Part shown: positions 7,146 through 13,326 of the stretch, piece by piece | Layout of the letters: every line of letters starts with the position of its first letter | Position numbering within the stretch: the first letter of the stretch is position 1 | Source: a virus | Length of the DNA stretch: 43,636 nucleotides | Direction: 5' to 3' (one strand) | IMG/VR virus record: IMGVR_UViG_3300025687_000088 | Span: 1-43,636 of that record | Made by a program: the position numbers and the translations under genes | Notes under the pieces: model-generated | What the model was told of the DNA's origin: nothing | Seen by the model: only the letters and a program-made list of their open reading frames with translations | Database searches by the model: none

Positions 7146-7189
7146 CCAGGTTCGTCTGCCTGGCATGGCTCTTTGGCTGCAACCAAAGA
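7146..7189 (+). other. Two adjacent hairpins in the 7115-7298 gap
   Basis: CCAGG/CCTGG (7146-7163) and TCTTTGG/CCAAAGA (7170-7189) lie side by side with no T run after them. Together with the promoter at 7245 this 184-base gap appears regulatory rather than coding. Confidence 0.4.
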
Positions 7190-7244
7190 CTATACACGGT
7201 GCGAAAGCCAGCCCTCCCGTGGCCAAAATGAGGGCACAAACCGC

Positions 7245-7273
7245 TTGCAACACACATACACATGTGCAAAGAT
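7245..7273 (+). promoter_or_regulatory. Internal early promoter with operator
   Basis: TTGCAA (7245-7250), a 17-base spacer and AAAGAT (7268-7273). The spacer contains TACACATGTGC (7257-7267), the same word family as at the 5.8 kb divergent promoter. The -10 is weak, so it may need activation or be a second repressed start for the replication genes. Confidence 0.4.
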
Positions 7274-7298
7274 AAGTAGAACGAATGAGGGGTTTAAG

Positions 7299-7544
7299 AT
7301 GAAGTGGTTTGTAGAGTTCGAATCAGGCAGGACAGAGGTTATCTCCGAATATTCGCCTGGTAAGTTTTACATAGAGTCAACACAAAAGTATCAATGTTGG
7401 CCTGTAGACTGGCCTAAATCAGTATTGAGCGCGGTTGCTTATCCAGAGGTGAAGTTTCAACAAGCAGATTTGAGCCGCTATGCAAACCTTCAGTTGGCCG
7501 CAATTGGTTACGATTTTAATATGGGGCAAAGAAATGCCACTTGA
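7299..7544 (+). CDS. Hypothetical protein (81 aa)
   Basis: The ATG at 7299 with a GAGGGG site is chosen; an in-frame upstream start at 7119 would run through the hairpins and promoter. The protein (MKWFVEFESGRTEVISEY...) looks like a small beta-rich domain. Its end overlaps the replication gene by 11 bases. Confidence 0.55.
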   Translation: MKWFVEFESGRTEVISEYSPGKFYIESTQKYQCWPVDWPKSVLSAVAYPEVKFQQADLSRYANLQLAAIGYDFNMGQRNAT

Positions 7545-7965
7545 AAAAACCTACAGTTACGACTTCGAACGCATATACCGCGTATGGCCTATGTGGCCTA
7601 AAGGCAGAACTAAAAAGGCTCTGGCAGCAAAGGCGTTTGAATCAGCAAAGAAAGAGTTTGAGTTTACGCCTAGCGACATAGACGAATTAGTGTTGTTGAT
7701 TGAGCGCATGAAGAAAGATCGTAAATCATGGCAGAAAGGCAATACATACGGCCCTCAAGGGTTGCAGGTTTGGTTAAATCAGCGTGGCTGGCTGGACGAA
7801 TACGAGACTGTTAAACGCTCACACAAGGCGTTTATAGATCAGCCGGTAGAAACGGAAACACCTGAACAGATAGCCCAGAAAATGCGGCTACAGCAGGAAA
7901 GGTTTGAAGAGGCGCGGCGACAAGCAGAGTTGCGCAAGGAAATGCAAAGGAAGGGGATAGCATGA
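7534..7965 (+). CDS. Replication-initiator-type protein (C-terminal domain type)
   Basis: 143 aa from ATG 7534. The pattern FERIYRVWPMWPKGRTKKALAAKAFESA...W.KGNTYGPQGLQVWLNQRGWLDEYE matches the C-terminal module shared by many phage replication proteins (the ...YPRRVGKKAARKAWEKA...YIPHPATWLNQRRWEDE type). A longer protein would normally carry a winged-helix DNA-binding domain in front of it; here that domain is absent. The C-terminal ~40 residues are a charged helix. It probably helps recruit the host replisome, since no phage polymerase, helicase or primase is present. Confidence 0.65.
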   Translation: MPLEKTYSYDFERIYRVWPMWPKGRTKKALAAKAFESAKKEFEFTPSDIDELVLLIERMKKDRKSWQKGNTYGPQGLQVWLNQRGWLDEYETVKRSHKAFIDQPVETETPEQIAQKMRLQQERFEEARRQAELRKEMQRKGIA

Positions 7966-8174
7966 ACATTAATCCAATAGCAATTGTCTGTGAAAATACT
8001 CAGCAGTTCAGAGATTTTAAAGATAGCAACCAAGAACTAAAGAACGTTCGCATAGTGACGAGAATGGAAGATGCTTTAGGTTTTGAGTTTTCAGGTATGG
8101 AAATAATTGGAACACCACGTGGTTATTTGGTTGATTTAGTTAAAACGAGAATCAGGGATTTTAACAATGGGTAA
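7962..8174 (+). CDS. Hypothetical protein (70 aa)
   Basis: Coupled to the replication protein gene by ATGA overlap. A small alpha/beta-looking protein (MNINPIAIVCENTQQFRDF...), no family recognised. Confidence 0.55.
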   Translation: MNINPIAIVCENTQQFRDFKDSNQELKNVRIVTRMEDALGFEFSGMEIIGTPRGYLVDLVKTRIRDFNNG

Positions 8175-8259
8175 GCGCACCCCTGACGCGCAAGAGGAAA
8201 GCACCCTTGTAGCGGGGAAACTGAACACTTCCCCGCATTTATCAAAGCGCGGGAGGTGA
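8167..8259 (+). CDS. Possible tiny basic protein (30 aa)
   Basis: ATG 8167 overlaps the end of the preceding gene in another frame. The peptide is short and polar, and the coding region contains a perfect 8-bp hairpin (8212-8236), so the stretch may instead be a non-coding spacer. Confidence 0.25.
   Translation: MGKRTPDAQEESTLVAGKLNTSPHLSKRGR
8212..8236 (+). other. Perfect GC-rich hairpin
   Basis: GCGGGGAA (8212-8219) and TTCCCCGC (8229-8236) around a 9-base loop, followed by ATTTAT rather than a T run. It may attenuate transcription or protect mRNA between the replication gene and the 96-aa gene. Confidence 0.5.
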
Positions 8260-8262
8260 AGG

Positions 8263-8553
8263 GTGATTGATACATGGTTACAAGGAATTGAGTTCATCCC
8301 CGTAAAACCAAGCATTTTGGACGCTTATAAAGCACAAATGAAAGCGCCAGAGGTTTACGACAGGTTGCACCCGCCAAGGGTAGGCGCTAGAAACGCTTGG
8401 ACCGATTGGCACCAGGAACAGGCAGAGCATTTACGCTCGCAAATGATTGTCGTAAACGGCATCGAGGTTCACAAATATCAACTAGATGAGATAGCCAAAC
8501 GAATAGGCTCAACATCACCAACCGTAAGTAAGCATTTGAAGGAAGGGAAATGA
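8263..8553 (+). CDS. Small HTH-containing protein (96 aa)
   Basis: The GTG start at 8263 has GGAGG 6 bases upstream. The C-terminal part YQLDEIAKRIGSTSPTVSKHLKEGK reads as a helix-turn-helix (IAKRIG-ST-SPTVSKHL). The N-terminal half (FIPVKPSILDAYKAQMKAPEVYDRL) is of unknown function. Possibly a DNA-binding accessory to replication. Confidence 0.55.
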   Translation: MIDTWLQGIEFIPVKPSILDAYKAQMKAPEVYDRLHPPRVGARNAWTDWHQEQAEHLRSQMIVVNGIEVHKYQLDEIAKRIGSTSPTVSKHLKEGK

Positions 8554-8897
8554 TTAGACCCACAGAAAAAAAACGGCAAGAACGCCTGCAATTAGAGCGT
8601 GATTTGGCTGCGTTCATAAACGGAGGCGGAGTAATAAAAACGCTTGCGGGTTTCGGGATGGTCCCGACGATTCAGGACATATCTCTTAAAAAGCAGTTTG
8701 AAAGCAACTATGCAAAGAGAACGTCACGCAATACGAAAAGAGAAATTCCATCTGACATAAAAGCCGAAATGGACCGAGCGATATTAAACGGCGAAACGCT
8801 GGTATCTATACGCAAGCGTTTAGGTGTGACGAAGGCTGAGACAACAAGGGCTAGACTACGCTTAGAAGGTCAACGCAGGGAGGATAGAAGTTACTAA
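8550..8897 (+). CDS. Hypothetical DNA-binding-like basic protein (115 aa)
   Basis: Overlaps its upstream neighbour (ATGA) and ends overlapping the next gene. Basic, helical; GETLVSIRKRLGVTKAETTRARLRLEG has a helix-turn-helix flavour. No family recognised. Confidence 0.5.
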   Translation: MIRPTEKKRQERLQLERDLAAFINGGGVIKTLAGFGMVPTIQDISLKKQFESNYAKRTSRNTKREIPSDIKAEMDRAILNGETLVSIRKRLGVTKAETTRARLRLEGQRREDRSY

Positions 8898-9100
8898 TGT
8901 ACGCAGGACCAAAATTAAGAATTGAGGCGTTGTATCAACTGAACTTGGCAGGAACAGGTTTAAGGTGGGGAGGTTCAGAATCTAAGCGCATACAGGAGCG
9001 CATGGAGATAATAGAAAATTTAAACGATAAATCGTTTCCCAGATACAGGGATATGATGCGCAGCAGACACCAGGAAGCGTTTTTGAGGAACAAAAGATAA
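8897..9100 (+). CDS. Hypothetical protein (67 aa)
   Basis: The start overlaps the preceding stop (TAATG) and the end overlaps the SSB start in the same way, so it is embedded in a coupled chain. Basic; no recognisable motif. Confidence 0.55.
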   Translation: MYAGPKLRIEALYQLNLAGTGLRWGGSESKRIQERMEIIENLNDKSFPRYRDMMRSRHQEAFLRNKR

Positions 9101-9492
9101 TGCAAAAAGTCATGGCTATAGGTAATTTGGGTAGAGATCCAGAAACTCGCTACACACAGGGAGGGCAGGCAGTAACCAACTTTAGCATTGCTGTTACAGA
9201 GCGTTACAAGAAAGACGGTCAGAACGTAGAGAAAACAGAGTGGATCAACTGCGTTGCTTTTGCGCGGCTCGCTGAGGTGTGCGGGGAGTATCTTAAAAAG
9301 GGTTCAAAGGTTTACATAGAGGGTAAACTGTCCACATCGAAGTACGAAAAGGAAAATCAAACGCACTATAAAACCGATGTGGTGCTGCGTGAAATGCAGA
9401 TGTTGGACAGTAAATCTAGTGAAAAACCAGACAGAAGTACGGCAATGCCGGAGTCGGATACAGGTTTCGAGGACGATATACCTTTTAGATGA
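9100..9492 (+). CDS. ssb: Single-stranded DNA-binding protein
   Basis: 130 aa OB-fold SSB. It shows the family hallmarks MAIGNLGRDPETRYTQGGQAVTNFSIAVTERYK, EWINCVAFARLAEVCGEYLKKGSKVYIEGKL and TDVVLREMQML. It has a short linker and the acidic tip GFEDDIPFR; the usual bacterial tip ends DDIPF, so this one has an extra Arg. It protects single strands made during replication and by the YqaJ-type nuclease, and may recruit host enzymes through the tip. Confidence 0.93.
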   Translation: MQKVMAIGNLGRDPETRYTQGGQAVTNFSIAVTERYKKDGQNVEKTEWINCVAFARLAEVCGEYLKKGSKVYIEGKLSTSKYEKENQTHYKTDVVLREMQMLDSKSSEKPDRSTAMPESDTGFEDDIPFR

Positions 9493-9525
9493 ATCCCCTT
9501 GTAGTTAATCTGTGTAAAGATTAAT

Positions 9526-9984
9526 ATGCCTTTGGGATGTAAAACATTAGAGGCAATCGTGAACAAGAAAGAGTGTTTTAAGTGCTATAGAACCCTGCCA
9601 TTAACAGAGTTCTATAGGCACAAACAAATGAGTGACGGGTATCTTAATAAGTGTAAAGAGTGCAATAAGATAGATGTCAGGGCTAACAGGGAAAAGAACA
9701 TTGAATACTATCGTGAGTATGACAGGAAACGGGGCAACCGCTTGCCGCCTGGATACCAAAAAGAGTATCAGGCAAAATTTCCAATTAAGCGCAGGGCGGT
9801 AAATATGGTAAGCAAGGCGATAAGTGGCAAAAAGTTATTTAAAGAACCTTGTGAGGTGTGTGGTTCTGAGGATCACGTTCACGCACATCATGATGATTAT
9901 GCCAAGCCCCTGAACGTGCGCTGGTTATGCGCGGCACATCATAGACAATGGCATCTTGCTAACGGAGAAGGGTTGAATGGATGA
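9526..9984 (+). CDS. HNH endonuclease with N-terminal zinc finger
   Basis: The N-terminal CFKCYRTLPLTEFYRHKQMSDGYLNKCKEC is a zinc-binding domain. The C-terminal part CEVCGSEDHVHAHHDDYAKPLNVRWLCAAHHRQWH is an HNH nuclease core. ATG 9526 gives 152 aa, but GTG 9559, with GAGG upstream, gives the usual family beginning (VNKKECF) and may be the true start. Probably a free-standing homing endonuclease lodged behind ssb. Confidence 0.82.
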   Translation: MPLGCKTLEAIVNKKECFKCYRTLPLTEFYRHKQMSDGYLNKCKECNKIDVRANREKNIEYYREYDRKRGNRLPPGYQKEYQAKFPIKRRAVNMVSKAISGKKLFKEPCEVCGSEDHVHAHHDDYAKPLNVRWLCAAHHRQWHLANGEGLNG

Positions 9985-10115
9985 TGAACAGAATTAAACA
10001 AAAAGCCGGTAAACTAGGCAAGAAAGCCTCCCCTTGGTCCCGTAAGCCGATGGTAGAAACAAAGAGGGCCAAAGAACTGTATGAGAAAAACAACCGAGAC
10101 AGGCTTGGTTCGTGA
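9981..10115 (+). CDS. Small basic protein (44 aa)
   Basis: ATG 9981 (or 9984) overlaps the HNH stop and has a GGAG site upstream; the stop overlaps the GTG start of the next gene. The product is strongly basic (KQKAGKLGKKASPWSRKP, then TKRAKELYEKNNRDRLGS). Overlap on both sides supports it as a real gene. A nucleic-acid-binding role is possible from charge alone. Confidence 0.5.
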   Translation: MMNRIKQKAGKLGKKASPWSRKPMVETKRAKELYEKNNRDRLGS

Positions 10116-10939
10116 TTGTTTCCAGTTTTAGCGGCGGGAAAACCTCGGCTTACATGACGTGGTGGTTAAAAAACAACACCGAAGAGGAATTGGTTGTGTT
10201 GTTTGCTAATACTGGTCAAGAGCATCCTAACACTTTAGATTTTGTTAACCGCTGTGATATTGAGTGGGGGCTAAACGTTGTATGGCTTGAGGCTGATGTA
10301 CAACCAGAACTAGGTATTGGAACAAAGTATAAAATTGTTGATTATGGTTCGGCCTCGCGTGATGGGAAGCCGTTTGAAGACGTTATAAAAAAGTATGGAA
10401 TCCCTAACCAATCATATTTGCACTGTACTAGGGAAATGAAACTTGCACCTATAAACGCCTGGGCGAAAGATCATTGTCCGAAAGATAGAAAAATGGCAGT
10501 TGGAATCAGGGTTGACGAAATAGATAGAATGCAAGCAGACGCCAAAGCAAAAAATATTATATACCCGCTTGTATCAATGAACCCTACAGACAAACGTAAG
10601 GTTGATAGATTTTGGGAGGTGCAACCGTTCACGCTAGATATTCCTCCCCTATTGGGAAATTGTACGTGGTGTTGGAAAAAGACATTGCGGAAACATTTAA
10701 CGCTTATAAAAAGTAATCCTGAAATTTATGAGTTCCCCGCAAGAATGGAACGAGAGTACGCTATGTGCGGTAGTGGTGATGATCCTAGAGTTTTCTTTAG
10801 AGGTAATAAATCAACACAGGATTTAATCCAGATGGCGAAAAATCCTTTTATGCCTTGGCATGAAGATTATCAGCCTAGCCTGTTTAATGAGTTTGATGTA
10901 TCTGATGGGTGCGTTGAGGGATGTGAGGTTGAGTTTTGA
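10112..10939 (+). CDS. PAPS-reductase-like PP-loop protein
   Basis: 275 aa. SGGKTS (residues 7-12) is the PP-loop that binds ATP in adenylyl-transferring enzymes, followed by FANTGQEHPNTLDFV, a motif of the PAPS reductase/sulfurtransferase family. Cysteines are placed at about 105 (HCTRE), at CTWCW near 186-189 and near the C-terminus (CVEGC); they could hold an iron-sulfur cluster. Phage members are often annotated PAPS reductase, but the family also includes DndC-type enzymes acting in DNA sulfur modification. Its neighbours are HNH and methyltransferase genes, so a role in nucleic-acid modification is as likely as sulfur assimilation. Confidence 0.8.
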   Translation: MIVSSFSGGKTSAYMTWWLKNNTEEELVVLFANTGQEHPNTLDFVNRCDIEWGLNVVWLEADVQPELGIGTKYKIVDYGSASRDGKPFEDVIKKYGIPNQSYLHCTREMKLAPINAWAKDHCPKDRKMAVGIRVDEIDRMQADAKAKNIIYPLVSMNPTDKRKVDRFWEVQPFTLDIPPLLGNCTWCWKKTLRKHLTLIKSNPEIYEFPARMEREYAMCGSGDDPRVFFRGNKSTQDLIQMAKNPFMPWHEDYQPSLFNEFDVSDGCVEGCEVEF

Positions 10940-10998
10940 TGCACGATAGACCCTACACATACTGGCAATGGCGGGGAGTTAGTTTTGCCGGAGAGTAA
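10939..10998 (+). CDS. Possible tiny peptide (19 aa)
   Basis: ATG 10939 overlaps the stop of the PP-loop gene. Codes MHDRPYTYWQWRGVSFAGE, with many aromatics; it ends after the start of the next gene in another frame. It may only serve to couple translation. Confidence 0.25.
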   Translation: MHDRPYTYWQWRGVSFAGE

Positions 10999-11404
10999 AG
11001 TTTGCACCTACTGTAAAATAGAAAAACCTTTAGAGGATTTCCCCCCAAACGGTAGCCGAAGGCACTCACGTTGTAAGGAGTGCAGGAATGAGTACAACAG
11101 GGCTAAATATCACTCAGCAAAAAAACCATGCTCTAACTACAAGGAAAATATTGTAGAAAACGCAGAGCGCCATATGCTGATATTGCTGCGGGGTGAGCGT
11201 CAAGAAACAGAGAATTGTAACTTTGGTTATTATTGGCGCAAGCAGTCAGATCATTTTCGGTTGATGGAGTTGTTTGCCAAAACATTTGCCCAGGCGAGTG
11301 ATTTAGCATCAGATGATAGGACAGAGCAACTGGTTGCCAGCATAGGCGCAAATGTTCGGCACCAGTTGGTGCGGTTTATAGATGAGGTGGAAGGTGGGGA
11401 GTGA
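10985..11404 (+). CDS. Zinc-finger protein resembling the N-terminus of HNH endonucleases
   Basis: Uses a TTG start at 10985 with GGGGAG 6 bases upstream. The first 40 residues (CTYCKIEKPLEDFPPNGSRRHSRCKECRNEYNRAKY) match the zinc-binding front part of phage HNH proteins such as the one at 9526. No HNH core follows; instead there are ~90 residues of helical sequence (LMELFAKTFAQASDLASDDR...VRHQLVRFIDE). Either a domesticated fragment of a homing endonuclease fused to another domain, or a DNA-binding accessory. Confidence 0.6.
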   Translation: MPESKVCTYCKIEKPLEDFPPNGSRRHSRCKECRNEYNRAKYHSAKKPCSNYKENIVENAERHMLILLRGERQETENCNFGYYWRKQSDHFRLMELFAKTFAQASDLASDDRTEQLVASIGANVRHQLVRFIDEVEGGE

Positions 11405-12092
11405 AAAATTAAAGGTACTAGATCTTTTTAGCGGTATAGGTGGTTTTAGTTTAGGTTTGGAACGCGCAGGTATGGAAACCGTGGCGTTTTGCGAGATTGA
11501 AGAATTCCCGCGCAAAGTTTTGAAAAAGCATTGGCCTGATGTACCGATACATGACGATATAAGGACTTTAGATGGAAGCCAGTACAAAGGAACAGTTGAA
11601 GTTGTTTGCGGGGGATTTCCCTGCCAGCCATTTTCAACCGCAGCAGCAGGGAAAAACCCAGAAGATAAATTGTCCTCAGAGTTCGGCAGAGTTATATGGG
11701 GAGCAATGCCAAAATACGTTATTACCGAAAACACAGAAAGAAAGGCATTTTCTCAAGAATTTATTGGTGGACTGTCAGCACTTAAATACAAAACATATCC
11801 AAAATACATCCCTGCATCTAATGCGGGGGCGCCCCATGAGCGAGGCCGTTGGTGGGTTGTTGCATACCCCGACAACAAAAGCGAACTTCCGAGCATCATC
11901 AATGCAAAAGTGGCCGAGTTGCAGGAGGTATGTAAAGGCGTTTGGGGAGCAGAAAATTACGCCAGAGCAGTTCGAGTATCTAATGGGGTACCCAATAGGA
12001 TGGACAGAATTAAAGGACTCGGAAACGCAGTAGTTCCCCAAATCCCTGAAATGATTGGTAGAGCCATTCTTGAGGTTGAGTATGGTAGATAA
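11382..12092 (+). CDS. Compact C5-cytosine DNA methyltransferase
   Basis: 236 aa with the ordered motifs of the family: motif I DLFSGIGGFSLGLERAG (14-30), motif IV GGFPCQPFS with catalytic Cys81, a degenerate motif VI (YVITENTE; usually ENV), motif VIII APHERGRWWVV (150-160) and motif X GNAVVPQ (214-220). The stretch between IV and VI and the target-recognition region are very short. It methylates cytosine at an unknown site, perhaps for protection from host restriction. The start is uncertain: ATG 11382 or GTG 11394. A second reading frame at 11572-12033 lies entirely inside it. Confidence 0.82.
   Translation: MRWKVGSEKLKVLDLFSGIGGFSLGLERAGMETVAFCEIEEFPRKVLKKHWPDVPIHDDIRTLDGSQYKGTVEVVCGGFPCQPFSTAAAGKNPEDKLSSEFGRVIWGAMPKYVITENTERKAFSQEFIGGLSALKYKTYPKYIPASNAGAPHERGRWWVVAYPDNKSELPSIINAKVAELQEVCKGVWGAENYARAVRVSNGVPNRMDRIKGLGNAVVPQIPEMIGRAILEVEYGR
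11572..12033 (+). CDS. Overlapping-frame phage protein within the methyltransferase gene
   Basis: 153 aa read one frame away from the methyltransferase. ATG 11572 has its own strong Shine-Dalgarno (AAGGA, 6 bases upstream). The protein starts TKEQLKLFAGDFPASHFQ and ends EYLMGYPIGWTELKDSETQ. I recognise both as hallmark ends of a widespread phage protein usually encoded beside C5 methyltransferases (LLLFAGDSHAS... and ...WVEWLMGYPxGWTxLExSETQ). The FAGDFPASHFQ motif is read from the same bases as methyltransferase motif IV, and the end from those of motif X. Its function is not known to me. Both frames keep conserved features, so the locus is probably truly dual-coding. Confidence 0.55.
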   Translation: MEASTKEQLKLFAGDFPASHFQPQQQGKTQKINCPQSSAELYGEQCQNTLLPKTQKERHFLKNLLVDCQHLNTKHIQNTSLHLMRGRPMSEAVGGLLHTPTTKANFRASSMQKWPSCRRYVKAFGEQKITPEQFEYLMGYPIGWTELKDSETQ

Positions 12093-12264
12093 ACTAGGGC
12101 GATGTATGGCTTGCGGCGACAAACGACCTTTCAGGCGTGTTATCCAAGTGAATGCCATTGGGGAGAAAACCGAAAAGGGCATATGTCAGAACGGGCATAC
12201 CCAAGAGGTTAAGTTTATTTCGTCTATGCCTGCTAATCCTTGGGGTTACTATGGCTCGCCGTAG
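12082..12264 (+). CDS. Small zinc-binding protein (60 aa)
   Basis: ATG 12082 with GAGG upstream; the longer form from 12055 lies inside the methyltransferase. CMACGDKRPF and CQNGH give a probable Cys/His zinc site. Overlaps the ends of both neighbours. Function unknown. Confidence 0.55.
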   Translation: MVDKLGRCMACGDKRPFRRVIQVNAIGEKTEKGICQNGHTQEVKFISSMPANPWGYYGSP

Positions 12265-12553
12265 CAAATTCAGAGATTCTGCAAGGGGCGAGGATTGCCA
12301 GGTTAGGCTGCCGGGTATATGTAACCACAACCCTGAAACAGTTGTACTAGCGCATTTACCGGATGGTACAGGTGGTAAGATGGGCGGCAAGTCTTACGAT
12401 TTGTGTAGCGTCTATGCCTGTTCATCCTGTCACGACACTATAGATAGGCGAGCGCATACTGAAAAGCACAGGGATTGGGTTATGTTGGCCGCCTATGATG
12501 GACACATGCGAACCTTAAACAAGTTTGTAGAAAAGGGTTTAATCAGTGCGTAG
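12251..12553 (+). CDS. DUF1364-type putative nuclease
   Basis: 100 aa from ATG 12251. SKFRDSARGEDCQVRLPGICNHNPETVVLAHL...GGKSYDLCSVYACSSCHDTIDRR is the DUF1364 pattern, an HNH-like domain with two Cys pairs and conserved His residues found in lambdoid phages near recombination genes. It probably cuts or processes DNA intermediates. Overlaps the preceding gene by 14 bases and the VRR-NUC gene by 8. Confidence 0.8.
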   Translation: MARRSKFRDSARGEDCQVRLPGICNHNPETVVLAHLPDGTGGKMGGKSYDLCSVYACSSCHDTIDRRAHTEKHRDWVMLAAYDGHMRTLNKFVEKGLISA

Positions 12554-12839
12554 AGCCGCAAAGGTCGATAAGAACCAGACAGAAATAGTCGCAGCCTTAC
12601 GCGCAGCCGGGGCAAGTGTTGTCCCATTACATGCTGTAGGCAATGGGTGTCCTGATTTACTGGTAGGCTATGGAGGTAAAAACCTGTTAATCGAAGTCAA
12701 GGACGAAACGGGACGTGCAGTGAACAAAGGACGCGATTTATCGAAAGCGTTAACCAAAGACCAACATAAGTTTCATTTCTTTTGGCAGGGACAGTTGGCG
12801 GTTGTTTGGAGTGCAGAGGAGGCGTTGTCGTTACTTTGA
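12546..12839 (+). CDS. VRR-NUC domain nuclease
   Basis: 97 aa, GTG start. GCPDLLVGYGGKNLLIEVKD holds the PD-(D/E)xK residues Asp37, Glu50 and Lys52 of the VRR-NUC family, and KDQHKFHFFWQGQLAVVWSAEEAL completes the fold. Stand-alone phage VRR-NUC proteins cleave branched DNA such as Holliday junctions, which would help resolve recombination products before packaging. Confidence 0.85.
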   Translation: MRRAAKVDKNQTEIVAALRAAGASVVPLHAVGNGCPDLLVGYGGKNLLIEVKDETGRAVNKGRDLSKALTKDQHKFHFFWQGQLAVVWSAEEALSLL

Positions 12840-12943
12840 ACTGCCCCAACTGTGAAAAGACGCTTACAAAAGGCAAGTTACTAATCAACTATTACAAATG
12901 CCGGTCATGTGGTCGGGTTTATCATAGGAATGCTGTGGAATGA
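12836..12943 (+). CDS. Tiny zinc-ribbon peptide (35 aa)
   Basis: TTG start at 12836 overlapping the VRR-NUC stop; AGGAGG lies 13 bases upstream, rather far. CPNCEKTLTKGKLL...YYKCRSCGRVYHR is a complete two-pair zinc ribbon. The stop overlaps the next start (ATGA). The conserved zinc pattern supports a real product despite the weak start. Confidence 0.5.
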   Translation: MNCPNCEKTLTKGKLLINYYKCRSCGRVYHRNAVE

Positions 12944-13326
12944 CCCGCGATAACCTATCCTACTACGTGATGCTATACGCAGCCGCACAACGCACAGGGA
13001 TGGCTCAAAACGGTTATCCTAAGCAGGTTCCCTGGTACACACCTCCCAGGCGTGGGGAGACTGATGAAAAGCGGGAAGATCCGCCAGGTGTAGAGGAATG
13101 GGAGGCGGCGGCACGGGTAGAGGCGGAACTAAATCGTTTTAGGGCGTTTGACAAAAAACGCAGGGCTTTAGTCGAGGCGTTAGATATTTGGGAGGGCGCT
13201 TTTGTTGACGCGCCGTTTAGTAAGAAGGAAAGGTGTAAGGTGATGCGGGTAGAATACAACCAGTGTCGGAAGGCGGCGGGGCGGTGTTTTAGGTTGTTGG
13301 ATAGGAAGTTGTTTCCAGATGGTTAG
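12940..13326 (+). CDS. Hypothetical protein (128 aa)
   Basis: A helical, charged protein with Tyr- and Pro-rich N-terminus (YPKQVPWYTPPRRGE) and a C-terminal helix pair (VMRVEYNQCRKAAGRCFRLLDRKLF). It sits near the end of the early operon, where lambdoid phages keep a late regulator, but nothing in the sequence proves such a role. Confidence 0.55.
   Translation: MTRDNLSYYVMLYAAAQRTGMAQNGYPKQVPWYTPPRRGETDEKREDPPGVEEWEAAARVEAELNRFRAFDKKRRALVEALDIWEGAFVDAPFSKKERCKVMRVEYNQCRKAAGRCFRLLDRKLFPDG

Noticed and set aside
7311-7340. A tRNA T-arm-like GTTCGAATC
   Set aside because: It lies inside a coding gene and no acceptor stem, D-arm or anticodon arm can be drawn around it. No tRNA was found in the window.
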